Of a DNA stretch of 64,000 bases, positions 52,984 through 60,546 are shown piece by piece. Source of the stretch: Lysobacter_L cavernae (GTDB lineage: Bacteria; Pseudomonadota; Gammaproteobacteria; Xanthomonadales; Xanthomonadaceae). The stretch lies in NCBI RefSeq assembly GCF_042648505.1, contig NZ_JBHRXK010000001.1, positions 62,001-126,000 of the forward strand. The letters run 5' to 3'. Below the pieces are notes generated by a model. That model did no database searches and was not told the DNA's origin. It was given only the letters and a program-made list of their open reading frames with translations. How positions within the stretch are numbered: position 1 is the stretch's first letter; the number at the start of each line of letters is the position of its first letter. Made by a program: the position numbers and the translations under genes.

Positions 52984-53452
52984 TTCGCCCGCAATTATTT
53001 TAACTTATTGATTTATATGTATAATTTATCCAGTCATGCTGGACTAGTTTAGTCTCGCATGTTCGCGCCTGGGAAGGAAGGGGTTTTTGAATGCAGTGAT
53101 AGACGGTGGCGATTGCGTCCGGAATGGGGCCGGGAGAGCAAGTACGAGATGCCCAGCGTGCGTAGGTCAGCCCGCGTCACGGGAGCGGCTTTGCGCCCGT
53201 TCCTAATCTAGAGTTTGGCGCCACAGCCAGCAGCGGCTTTAGAGCCGGTCGCTCGCTCGCGTTTCAGCTGAACAAACGCAACACCACTGAATCCCAAGTG
53301 CGGTCGTTCTCAATCTGCTTGTTGCGCCGCCTCTCTGAAACGTCGCAACACAAACGAATAGTTCGTAAACGCAACACGTCTTACGCAAGCGCGAGCTGTG
53401 CAGCCTCCATCCAAGGCTTAAATACTACGCAACACAATAAATAACTACCAAG
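52984..53452. other. Non-coding right end of the island
   Basis: About 470 bp without a gene. The first 50 bp are AT-rich and should hold the ietA promoter (leftward). A TCCAG-TCATG-CTGGA dyad lies at about 53029-53043. The last 180 bp carry the CGCAACAC array. This fits the short AT-rich 3' end described for GInts. Confidence 0.6.
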
Positions 53453-53486
53453 ATGCGAAAAAAATGGTACTTATTGAGGTGTTGCG
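53277..53486. repeat. CGCAACAC array next to the right att site
   Basis: CGCAACAC at 53277-53284, 53344-53351, 53370-53377 and 53428-53435, a CGCAACAA on the other strand at 53319-53326, and the inverted copy GTGTTGCG inside the direct repeat itself at 53479-53486. At the left end the repeat has the same GTGTTGCG (38931-38938) and one CGCAACAG lies at 38968-38975. The pattern suggests arm-type binding sites for the Gin recombinases or GinD. Confidence 0.75.
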
Positions 53487-53489
53487 TTG
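53453..53489 (+). repeat. Right direct repeat (att site) of the island
   Basis: 37-bp partner of the left repeat: ATGCG, seven A, then TGGTACTTATTGAGGTGTTG and CGTTG. Confidence 0.88.
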
Positions 53490-53564
53490 GGGTGACCGCC
53501 TAGCTGGTCAGGCAGCTAATTCCCCCCCCCCTAGTCCACCGCCTGATTTCTGGTTTGCCATGAA

Positions 53565-53975
53565 TCAGTCTCCAAAGTCCGTTTTATGAGAGATCACAGA
53601 AGTTGTCTTCCTCACGGCTCCACACTCGCAGGATGCGCTGGAACCGTGGCGCCGCATTTCGTTCGAGCTTTTCCTTTGGGGCTGTCCTAGATAAGCATTA
53701 GAAGTCAGGAAGAAGTGTTTGCGCGGTACGCCGTTGTACTTGCGCAGCACGCGCTTGGATTGGTTCCAGAAGTTCTCGATCCCGTTGATGTGGTTGCCAC
53801 GTGTATTCACGAACGTCTTGCTGTGATTGACGCGCCGATGCTTGAAGCCCGACACGTCCAGGATGTTGTAGCTGGCCAGGCTGTCGGTATAGATCACGGA
53901 ATCGGCCTGCACACGCGTTTTCAGGGCGGTCAGCAGGGTTTGGCTGGTGGCGTCAGCCACCGGCAGGGCGCTCAT
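53565..53975 (-). pseudogene. IS1595-family (ISXO2-like) transposase fragment
   Basis: The ISXO2-like DDE segment is clear: VQADSVIYTDSLASYNIL, VNHSKTFVNTRGNHINGIEN and FWNQSKRVLRKYNGVP, ending KHFFL. The N-terminal half with the zinc ribbon and first Asp is missing, and after KHFFL the frame leaves the family (TSNAYLGQPQRK). The stretch TAGGACAGCCCC just after it may be an old terminal repeat. Not functional. It lies directly outside the island's right repeat. Confidence 0.8.
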
Positions 53976-54023
53976 CGTTCCAGAAGCGATTCAACGGTGG
54001 CTTCGACTTCCAGCTCTTCCTCG

Positions 54024-54161
54024 CTAGTCACTACGGCGACCTGCTCGCGGGAATCCATTGGCGATGCGGCGCGTGATCCATCCGCTCAGCGGATAACGAC
54101 CTGCCGCTCCCAGGCTTCCGCCCACCATGACCAGTAACAGCTGTTGCCACCACAAATTCAT
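54024..54161 (-). pseudogene. crcB: N-terminal stump of crcB (fluoride channel)
   Basis: 45 codons: MNLWWQQLLLVMVGGSLGAA, GRYPLSGWITRRIANGFP, then unrelated RAGRRSD and a stop. The GG-x-LGA-x-x-RY and GFP segments match the start of CrcB/FluC, where GFPWGTLxVN should follow. The gene is cut at about 54055. Between the cut and the IS1595 fragment lie about 75 bp that could be the end of another gene (frame ending EVEATVESLLER). Confidence 0.7.
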
Positions 54162-54254
54162 GCCGTGCGATTCTTTGCCCTCTTCAAACGCCCCCTAAAA
54201 CGCGCAAGGCCAGCAAGACGTGCTTGCTGGCCCTGAGACGTGTGCAGCCGAGCG

Positions 54255-54791
54255 TTACTTCGCCGGCGCACTGCCCGGCGGGAAGCTGGCGAACATCTTG
54301 TCGATGCCGGCCTGTACGGAGGCGTTGACCTTTTCCGGCGAGCTCGGGACGGTGCCGGATGCGGTGCCGCGCCAGACGGCCTGCTTGGTCTTGCTGTCGA
54401 ACATGTCGACGACCAGGGTGCCGACATCGTAGGTACGCACGGTCGTGGTCGCGCTGCCCATGCCCATGCCGCCGCGCCAACCCCAGCCGCCCCAGGCACC
54501 GCCGCTGTAGAAGGTATCCAGCGACTGTTTCTGGCTGGTCGCGACGTGGGCGGCCAGTGAAACGTCACCGTCAGCGGCCTGGGTCCAGCCCTTGGCGCGC
54601 AGCTGAGCGTCGATGCCATCGACGATGCGCTGCTGTACCAGAGGCGAGGTGCCTTCCGGCTTGGCCAGCCAGGTGTAGGTGTGGTAGCTGGCGAACTGCG
54701 CGGACGGATCAGAATCGGTATGGACGGTGGGCGTGCTGGCGCACGCCACCAACATCGTTGCCATGACGGCTGCCAATGCAAACTGTTTCAT
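54255..54791 (-). CDS. DUF4136 lipoprotein
   Basis: 178 residues; AAGGAG 8 bp before the ATG. Lipoprotein signal MKQFALAAVMATMLVACAS (lipobox LVAC). The body has the DUF4136 pattern: FASYHTYTWLAKPEG, IVDGIDAQLRAKGW, GTLVVDMFDSKTKQAVWRG and the final helix AGIDKMFASFPP. A Gly/Trp-rich loop (GGAWGGWGWRGGMGMG) is typical. Function unknown; likely outer-membrane anchored. Last gene of the leftward cluster. Confidence 0.88.
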   Translation of the reverse strand: MKQFALAAVMATMLVACASTPTVHTDSDPSAQFASYHTYTWLAKPEGTSPLVQQRIVDGIDAQLRAKGWTQAADGDVSLAAHVATSQKQSLDTFYSGGAWGGWGWRGGMGMGSATTTVRTYDVGTLVVDMFDSKTKQAVWRGTASGTVPSSPEKVNASVQAGIDKMFASFPPGSAPAK

Positions 54792-54875
54792 TTGCGTATC
54801 TCCTTGACGTGCTGCAGTGGGTGCATATAGCGGTGGATATAAGCATGAACCGCGCCGCGCGGGAATGGAATGCCC

Positions 54876-55238
54876 TTATTCAACCCGCGGCAGTGCAGCC
54901 TTCTCACGCTGACGGACTTCTTCGACGTCGCGCTCCAGAAAGTAGTTCAGGAAGGTGCGGATCAAGGCGACTGCCGCAAGTCGCCCGATGCCGTCCCAAT
55001 CAGGCGTGATCGAAGACTCGACGACGTCGGCCGCCAGTTGGAATGTCAGGCCAGCCACCAGCCAATGCGAGTAGCGCATCCAGACAGCGCGCCGGTCATC
55101 GTTGCTGGCATCGCGGTTTACGAGGAGGCGGACAATACCGACCAGCGCCTGCAGCGTTCCGATCACGACCACCAGCAGGGCGATCGCGTCGATGACCACG
55201 ACGACTGGCTCGGTAATGGCAATCAACCACTGGTTCAT
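54876..55238 (-). CDS. DUF1622 inner-membrane protein
   Basis: 120 residues from the ATG at 55238 (GGAGGG 5 bp upstream); an upstream ATG at 55253 is less likely. Three membrane helices are visible: IDAIALLVVVIGTLQALVGI, the YSHWLVAGLTFQLAADVV segment, and LAAVALIRTFLNYFLERDVE. This matches DUF1622. Role unknown. It is 41 bp downstream of the FGE gene. Confidence 0.82.
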   Translation of the reverse strand: MNQWLIAITEPVVVVIDAIALLVVVIGTLQALVGIVRLLVNRDASNDDRRAVWMRYSHWLVAGLTFQLAADVVESSITPDWDGIGRLAAVALIRTFLNYFLERDVEEVRQREKAALPRVE

Positions 55239-55279
55239 CGTGCCCTCCCCCATCGGCTATCCATCAAAGAATGCGGCGC

Positions 55280-56236
55280 TCAGCCCCGCACGACACACCT
55301 GAAACCCAGGTGGCAGGTGGACGTGTCGATGGGTTGCGCCATGCGCGCCGCCGGACGGTACCGCCGGCAATAGTTCGGTGCGCACACGTGCGAGCCCCCT
55401 TTCATGACCCGCCGCGGGATGTTCGCCTGCGGGTTGCGTGGATCGAGGCTGTCCTCGCGCGCGCCACCACGGGGATTCTCCAAAGTGCAGCAGGCATGCT
55501 GGATGCGGTTGTGCTCCTGGTACCAGTCCGTGGTCCATTCCCAGACGTTGCCGATCATGTCGTACAGGCCGTAGCCGTTCTCGGGAAACGTCCCCACCGG
55601 TGCCGTCCAGCGATGGCCGTCCAGGACCTGGTTGTCCCATGGGAATTCGCCTTGCCAGGTATTGGCCATGTAGCGTCCGTCCGGTTCCAGCTCATCGCCC
55701 CAGGCGAATTCGCTGCCGTCCGCCCCGCCCTTCGCGGCGAACTCCCATTCGGCTTCGGTCGGCAGTTCCTTGCCTAGCCACTGCGCATACGCCAGCGCGT
55801 CCTCGTAGGCGACATGCACGACGGGGTGCTCGTCCATGCCGTCGATCGAGGTATCCAGACCGCGTGGATGGCGCCAGTCGGCGCCGGGGATGTACTGCCA
55901 CCAGTTGAAGTGGTTACTCAGATCAACCCGACCCGGCGGCGGCACGAACACCACCGATGCCGGCGCCAGCATCGCCGGGTCGGCCCCGGGATAGTCCTCG
56001 GGATTGGCCGGCCTTTCGGCCATGGTCACATAGCCCGTCGCCTCGACAAACCTGGCGAAATCGCGGTTGGTCACGGCGTGGCGGTCGATCCAGAACGGGG
56101 CGACACTGACCTTGTGCGCCGGCTTCTCTTCCGGGTAGTGGTCGTCCGACCCCATCGTGAAAGTGCCGCCGGGAATACGCATCATGTTGTCCAGCGTCGC
56201 GCTCAATGCATCCATCCTGTTGGTGTATTCGCCCAT
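55280..56236 (-). CDS. Formylglycine-generating enzyme (sulfatase-activating)
   Basis: 318 residues from the ATG at 56236 (GTG at 56242 possible). FGE fold from MMRIPGGTFTMGSDDHYPEE to HLGFRCVVRG. The active-site segment GGSHVCAPNYCRRYRPAAR has both catalytic Cys with the same spacing as human FGE (GGS-x-x-C-x-x-x-x-C-x-RYR-x-AAR), so it should be a true copper-dependent FGE that turns the sulfatase Cys into formylglycine. No signal peptide, which fits a cytoplasmic sulfatase. The target is two genes upstream in the same operon. Confidence 0.93.
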   Translation of the reverse strand: MGEYTNRMDALSATLDNMMRIPGGTFTMGSDDHYPEEKPAHKVSVAPFWIDRHAVTNRDFARFVEATGYVTMAERPANPEDYPGADPAMLAPASVVFVPPPGRVDLSNHFNWWQYIPGADWRHPRGLDTSIDGMDEHPVVHVAYEDALAYAQWLGKELPTEAEWEFAAKGGADGSEFAWGDELEPDGRYMANTWQGEFPWDNQVLDGHRWTAPVGTFPENGYGLYDMIGNVWEWTTDWYQEHNRIQHACCTLENPRGGAREDSLDPRNPQANIPRRVMKGGSHVCAPNYCRRYRPAARMAQPIDTSTCHLGFRCVVRG

Positions 56237-56251
56237 GGTCACACGCGCCGG

Positions 56252-57175
56252 TCAATCCGGAAACACGCGGTTCCAATCGTTCTTCATGCTGACGATGCGG
56301 ATGCCGTATTCGTCCGCATGGTCCAAACCATCCTTGAACGGACTCGGCTTGAAGTCGCGATCGTAGGCGAATTCGTGCTCGGCATCGTCGTGGTGCAGCA
56401 GCAGCCCCATGCGTGCGCCCGGCCCGGTCAGCGTGTAACGCAGCATCGCCAGGTCGCCGTCGGAATTGCCGAAAGCGAAGATCGGGCGGCGGCCGATGTG
56501 CAGGTCGATGTTGACCGGTTTTTCGTCGCGATCGTCGAAGCTGCCCAGGTCCGGCATCTTGCGAATCGCGGATTGGCCGTCGGCGATCTCGAATTTGGCC
56601 TTGGTGCTGGAACCGACCACCTGTTCCGGCGGAATCCCGTACAGCTGTTCCGACACCTCGCGCACGAACTCGATGCCGCCGCCGGTGACGATGAAGGTCT
56701 TGAAGCCGTTGTCGCGCAGGTACTGCAGCAGCTCGACCTGCGGTTGGTAGGTGTTGCTGGCGAACAGCCGGCCGAGCTTGGGGTGCTTCGCCTGCTGCAA
56801 CCAGTGGCCGACGGTGGCCTTGAACTCGTCGACGGTCATGCCCGCGTGCACCGCGAACGCCGGCTCGAAGATTTCACGCTTGGAAAGCGTCATCAGCGTC
56901 TTCAGGTCGCCGGCCAGCAGCGCCTTGAAGGCCGGTTTGGCCAGCAGCGCCGGGGCGGTGACCGTCAGCCGCTTCAGCTCGTCCAGGGTGAAGAACACCT
57001 GCACCTGCAACGGAAATTCACACCACAGCGTGCCGTCGTTGTCGAAGGTGGCGATCCGCTCTGGCGGGGCCACGTAGTCGCTGCCACCGACGTGGGTGAC
57101 CCGGGTCACGAAGTCGACGATCGCCGCCTTGGTCGCCGTGTTGTTCCAGGAGGGCAGTACTTCAGTCATTGCCAT
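56252..57175 (-). CDS. HAD-family phosphatase, cytoplasmic
   Basis: 307 residues from MAMTEVLPSW. HAD motif I is in ERIATFDNDGTLWCE (DxDGT), motif II in FKTFIVTGGGIEF, and motif IV in PIFAFGNSDGDLAML. Substrate unknown. It lies between FGE and the sulfatase and has a secreted paralogue at 60547-61533. A longer N-terminus without a ribosome site was rejected. Confidence 0.88.
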   Translation of the reverse strand: MAMTEVLPSWNNTATKAAIVDFVTRVTHVGGSDYVAPPERIATFDNDGTLWCEFPLQVQVFFTLDELKRLTVTAPALLAKPAFKALLAGDLKTLMTLSKREIFEPAFAVHAGMTVDEFKATVGHWLQQAKHPKLGRLFASNTYQPQVELLQYLRDNGFKTFIVTGGGIEFVREVSEQLYGIPPEQVVGSSTKAKFEIADGQSAIRKMPDLGSFDDRDEKPVNIDLHIGRRPIFAFGNSDGDLAMLRYTLTGPGARMGLLLHHDDAEHEFAYDRDFKPSPFKDGLDHADEYGIRIVSMKNDWNRVFPD

Positions 57176-57250
57176 CTTGCTTCCATGGTTTCGTTGCCAC
57201 GACACGAAAAGCGATGCCGGCGCACATGGCGCCGGCATCGTCGTCCTGAC

Positions 57251-58834
57251 TCAGTCCTTGACCGACATCGCGCTCATCTTCTCCAGCGCGTCATCGATGG
57301 TGAAGCTGCCCGGCTTCTGCACGCGCGGGAACTCCACCAGCGTCGCAGCGAACTTGTCGGCCAGGCCGTAGGCCGCGAGCAGGAGGTAGTCGTGGTACAG
57401 GAACCACTCGTAGTAGCTGTTCGAGGTGATGTCCGCGTACTCGTACGGATCGGTCCGTAGATTGAACAGCTTCGGCAATCGCAGCGTGGTGAACGGCTCG
57501 GCCCAGATCTGCATGGTGCCCCGGCAGCGCTGCTCCATGAAGGTGACCTTCCAGTTGTCGTAGCGCATCGCCAGCACGTCACCGTCATCGCTGAAGTACA
57601 TGAACAGATTTCGCGGGCTCTCCTTCTGCTTGCCGGTCAGGTAAGGCAGCAGGCTCATGCCATCGATGTGGTTCTTGAAGGTCTTGCCGTTGGCCTTGTA
57701 GCCCTTCTTCAGCTTCTCGACGACGTCCGGTGCGCCGGCCATTTCCAGGAAGGTCGGCAGCCAGTCGTGGTGTTGGGTGATGCCGTTGGCGACCGAGCCA
57801 GCCGCGATCTTGCCCGGCCAGCGCACCAGCTGCGGAATGCGGAATGCGCCTTCCCAGTTGGTGTCCTTTTCGCTGCGGAACGGCGTGGTGCCGGCATCCG
57901 GCCACGAGTTGCGGTGCGGACCGTTGTCGGTGGCGTAGACCACCATCGTGTCCTCGGTGATGCCGAGCTCATCCAGGTAATCGAGCATGTCGCCGACGTT
58001 CTTGTCGTGGTCGATCATGGTGTCGTGGTAGGGCGACTGCCAGCGACCGGCCTGGCCGAGGCTCTTCTTCTTGGTGTGGGTGAACATGTGCATGTGGGTG
58101 GTGTTCAGCCACACGAAGAACGGCTTGTCGGCCTTGTGCTGGCGACCGATGAAATCCTTGGCCGCTTCGACGAATTCATCGTCGCAGGTCTCCATACGCG
58201 CCTTGGTCAGCGGGCCGGTGTCCTTGATCTTCTGCTTGCCGACCTTGCCCCAGCGCTCTTCAACAGTCGGGTCGTCCTTGTCAGTGGCCCAGCAATGCAA
58301 CACGCCGCGCGGACCGTTGTTCTTGCGGAAGTTGGGGAAGTCCTTCTCCGGGAAGTAGTCGTACATCTCCGGCTCTTCTTCGGCATTGAGGTGGTAGAGA
58401 TTGCCGAAGAACTCATCGAAGCCGTGCACGGTGGGCAGGTACTTGTTGAGGTCGCCCAGGTGGTTCTTGCCGAACTGGCCGGTGGCGTAGCCCTGCTCTT
58501 TCAGCAGCTCGGCGATGGTCACGGTCTCCGCCTGTAGGCCTTCCTTGCCGCCGGGACGGCCGACCTTGGACAGGCCGGTGCGGTAGACGCTCTGGCCGGA
58601 AATGAACGACGAACGGCCGGCGGTGCACGATTGCTCACCATAGGAATCGGTGAACAACATGCCTTCCTTGGCGATGCGGTCGATGTTGGGCGTGTGGTAG
58701 CCCATCAGGCCCTGGCTGTAACAGCTCAGGTTGCTGATACCGATATCGTCGCCCCAGATCACCAGGATGTTGGGCTGTTTGGCCTTGCCGGTCTTGCCAG
58801 CAGCTGCGGGTGAAGCCTTCTTTGCTGTCGCCAT
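57251..58834 (-). CDS. Type I sulfatase, cytoplasmic arylsulfatase-like
   Basis: 527 residues; AAAGGAG 8 bp before the ATG. The sulfatase active site is SCTAGRSS (C-T-A-G-R, modified to formylglycine); metal ligands are in VIWGDDIGIS and VYATDNGPHRNSW, and FGKNHLGDLN carries the usual Lys and His. The Lys/Ala-rich start (MATAKKASPAAAGKTGKAKQ) is not a signal peptide, so both enzyme and FGE act in the cytoplasm. Substrate unknown. Confidence 0.92.
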   Translation of the reverse strand: MATAKKASPAAAGKTGKAKQPNILVIWGDDIGISNLSCYSQGLMGYHTPNIDRIAKEGMLFTDSYGEQSCTAGRSSFISGQSVYRTGLSKVGRPGGKEGLQAETVTIAELLKEQGYATGQFGKNHLGDLNKYLPTVHGFDEFFGNLYHLNAEEEPEMYDYFPEKDFPNFRKNNGPRGVLHCWATDKDDPTVEERWGKVGKQKIKDTGPLTKARMETCDDEFVEAAKDFIGRQHKADKPFFVWLNTTHMHMFTHTKKKSLGQAGRWQSPYHDTMIDHDKNVGDMLDYLDELGITEDTMVVYATDNGPHRNSWPDAGTTPFRSEKDTNWEGAFRIPQLVRWPGKIAAGSVANGITQHHDWLPTFLEMAGAPDVVEKLKKGYKANGKTFKNHIDGMSLLPYLTGKQKESPRNLFMYFSDDGDVLAMRYDNWKVTFMEQRCRGTMQIWAEPFTTLRLPKLFNLRTDPYEYADITSNSYYEWFLYHDYLLLAAYGLADKFAATLVEFPRVQKPGSFTIDDALEKMSAMSVKD

Positions 58835-58954
58835 TGTGAAACTCCTTTCTCCGTCCAGACTCTTTCAGGGAAATCCGCCACTGCCGCTACACTGCGGGGA
58901 AGGGGTGGAACCGGTCATCCGATTACGCAATCAGATGTGATTGTTGCGGCGCCC

Positions 58955-59689
58955 CTAGCCCAGGGTGCCCAGGTTGAACGCCATGCTGGCGATCGCCAGC
59001 AGGCCCAGCAGCCACAGCAGCGTGGCCGTGATCAGCGTCAGCGATACCGGATAGGGGCTTTCGCCGTGAATCAGGCCATCGAGCTTCATCGCCGAGCGTT
59101 CGGCGCGCAGGCTCTTCATGAAGCTGAGGTGGTAACCGATGCCGAGTGTCAGCATGACGACGCCAAGCGCCACTAGCGCGATACCGAAATTGCGCGGCGC
59201 ATGGCTGGTCTCGGCCAGAAGCTTGGAGCTCTGCAGGTGGCCGAAGAACTGGAAGATGGTGAAGCCGAAGCCGATCAGCGACAGCGCCGTGCGCAGGATC
59301 GACATCAGCGTGCGGTCGGCGCTCATGCGTGTGCGCTGGAACGACATGCCGGTGCGGCGCATCGCCATCTCGGTGCGCTCGTTCGACAGCGCGGTGCGGT
59401 TTTCTGAAAGGCTGGTGCGATGTTCGGACAGATCGGTCCGGTGCGTCGACAAGTCGGTGCGGTACTCCGAAAGCGAGGTCCGGTGTTCGGACAGCCCGGT
59501 CCGGTGGTTCGATAGCCCGGTGCGATAGGCCGAGTACTCGGTGGAGGCCTGATCCGCAGCCACGTTTCCGGGATCTGGAATCGGCGGTACCGGCGTGACT
59601 TCCAGCCGTGGTGGTCTGGTCGGAAGCGGCGCGGGGGGCTCTTTCAAACGTTCGGGGTGTTCGGGCATCTGCTCGCTTTCCTGCATCAC
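58955..59689 (-). CDS. DUF202 membrane protein with long heptad-repeat extension
   Basis: About 244 residues; TTG 59692, GTG 59689 and ATG 59686 are consecutive candidate starts and the spacing from GGAG favours GTG. A Pro-rich N-terminus leads into 12 heptads R-T-x-[LM]-[SA]-x-x (about residues 55-138) that run straight into the DUF202 core (RTALSLIGFGFTIFQFF) with three membrane helices. The last two or three heptads are part of the normal family motif, so the extension looks grown from it. It lies 12 bp downstream of the next gene up. Confidence 0.85.
   Translation of the reverse strand: MMQESEQMPEHPERLKEPPAPLPTRPPRLEVTPVPPIPDPGNVAADQASTEYSAYRTGLSNHRTGLSEHRTSLSEYRTDLSTHRTDLSEHRTSLSENRTALSNERTEMAMRRTGMSFQRTRMSADRTLMSILRTALSLIGFGFTIFQFFGHLQSSKLLAETSHAPRNFGIALVALGVVMLTLGIGYHLSFMKSLRAERSAMKLDGLIHGESPYPVSLTLITATLLWLLGLLAIASMAFNLGTLG
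59273..59524 (-). repeat. 12 imperfect 21-bp tandem repeats in the DUF202 gene
   Basis: Each 21-bp unit encodes one R-T-x-[LM]-[SA]-x-x heptad (RTGLSNH, RTGLSEH, RTSLSEY, RTDLSTH, RTDLSEH and so on). DNA units have drifted but keep frame and the conserved CGN-ACC start. Not a CRISPR: there are no spacers. Confidence 0.92.
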
Positions 59690-59701
59690 CAACTGGGCTC
59701 C

Positions 59702-60133
59702 TCAACCCGCCTTTTGCTTCCGGCCGAACCACCATGTCGCAATGCGCTTGATCGGACCGCGCAACAGCAAGTACGGCACGAACGCCAGAAGCACCACGAT
59801 CACCAGCGCTTCGGTTGGATAGAACAGGAAATCCTGTTTTCCTTGCGAATACATCTTGTACTGATAGATCACGTCCATCCCGACCCCGAGCAGCAAGACC
59901 CGGGTCACGGCGGTGAACCCCTCGCGGAACGCGGTCAATCGGGCCGTCTTGTCACCATGGACGAGGCGTTGAAAATAGGGCGCGCGCCCGGCCTTCGCAT
60001 CCTTGATGCCGTCATGCAGGGCCGCGATGAAGGCCATCGTCGGTTGCAAAAAGAAACGGAAAGTCATCGGGCCGTCCGACCGGGCAACGAGGTCAGTCCA
60101 GAACCGCTGAAGAATGTCCAGCTCAGTGTCCAT
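59702..60133 (-). CDS. Hypothetical membrane protein
   Basis: 143 residues, GGAG before the ATG. A soluble N-terminal half (MDTELDILQRFWTDLVARSD) is followed by two membrane helices (AVTRVLLLGVGMDVIYQY, ALVIVVLLAFVPYLLLRG) and a basic tail. Family not recognised. First gene of the leftward sulfatase operon; its promoter should lie in the gap to its right. Confidence 0.75.
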   Translation of the reverse strand: MDTELDILQRFWTDLVARSDGPMTFRFFLQPTMAFIAALHDGIKDAKAGRAPYFQRLVHGDKTARLTAFREGFTAVTRVLLLGVGMDVIYQYKMYSQGKQDFLFYPTEALVIVVLLAFVPYLLLRGPIKRIATWWFGRKQKAG

Positions 60134-60546
60134 GCATCTCCAATGTAAGCGCGTTGGTGCCTTTACACGGCTGGATTACGGTCGATATGGCCCGGAAAAC
60201 GATGACTTTGCGGTCGCAAGATTACTGGCAAGCGTCAGTCTTCCGGGCATATTTCGCCTTCGTGCAATCGCCGATTTGCGCTTCATCCAACCTGCCGCAT
60301 GCTGGTGAAGATCATGTGATGGACGCGTGAAATCAACACCGAAATACATACCAATGCAGCGTGCGCGAAAGAGCGGATTCGGCAAAACAAATGCAGCCGT
60401 TCGCTTCCGGAACTAGTGATGACGGCTGCGCGTTTCGCCTGTACATTTCCAGCGGCTGCAATCCCTGCATGCGCAGCATTCCATTGCTGCCCCAACGCCT
60501 TATGGTTGCCGGCAGGTCTTTGCCAAGGATGATCAAGGAGCTCCAT
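60134..60546. other. 413-bp divergent intergenic region
   Basis: No gene supported. It must carry divergent promoters for the leftward sulfatase operon and the rightward HAD gene, but I see no convincing -35/-10 pair or operator. Confidence 0.5.

Larger units (their letters stand above)
38906..53489. mobile_element. GInt-type genomic island (about 14.6 kb)
   Basis: Bounded by imperfect direct repeats (38906-38941 and 53453-53489). The left end carries four overlapping genes: three tyrosine recombinases and a small helical protein, the ginABCD plan that defines GInt islands. The middle is cargo (XRE regulator, chrB-SOD-chrA, IetAS). The right 460 bp is non-coding with an AT-rich patch and a CGCAACAC array. 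GInts are described as needing all four gin genes for integration and excision. Cargo base composition is less GC-rich around 38880-45000 and 48900-53500 than in the flanks, fitting transfer. Confidence 0.85.

Noticed and set aside
54158..54781. Alternative frame over the DUF4136 gene
   Set aside because: Ser/Pro/Arg-rich; the other frame has a lipoprotein signal, a ribosome site and DUF4136 motifs.
55814..57460. 548-codon open frame opposite the FGE and HAD genes
   Set aside because: It crosses two well-supported genes in reverse and has no recognisable domain.
59273..59524. CRISPR or VNTR suspected from 21-bp repeats
   Set aside because: Units are contiguous, in frame and protein coding; no spacers.
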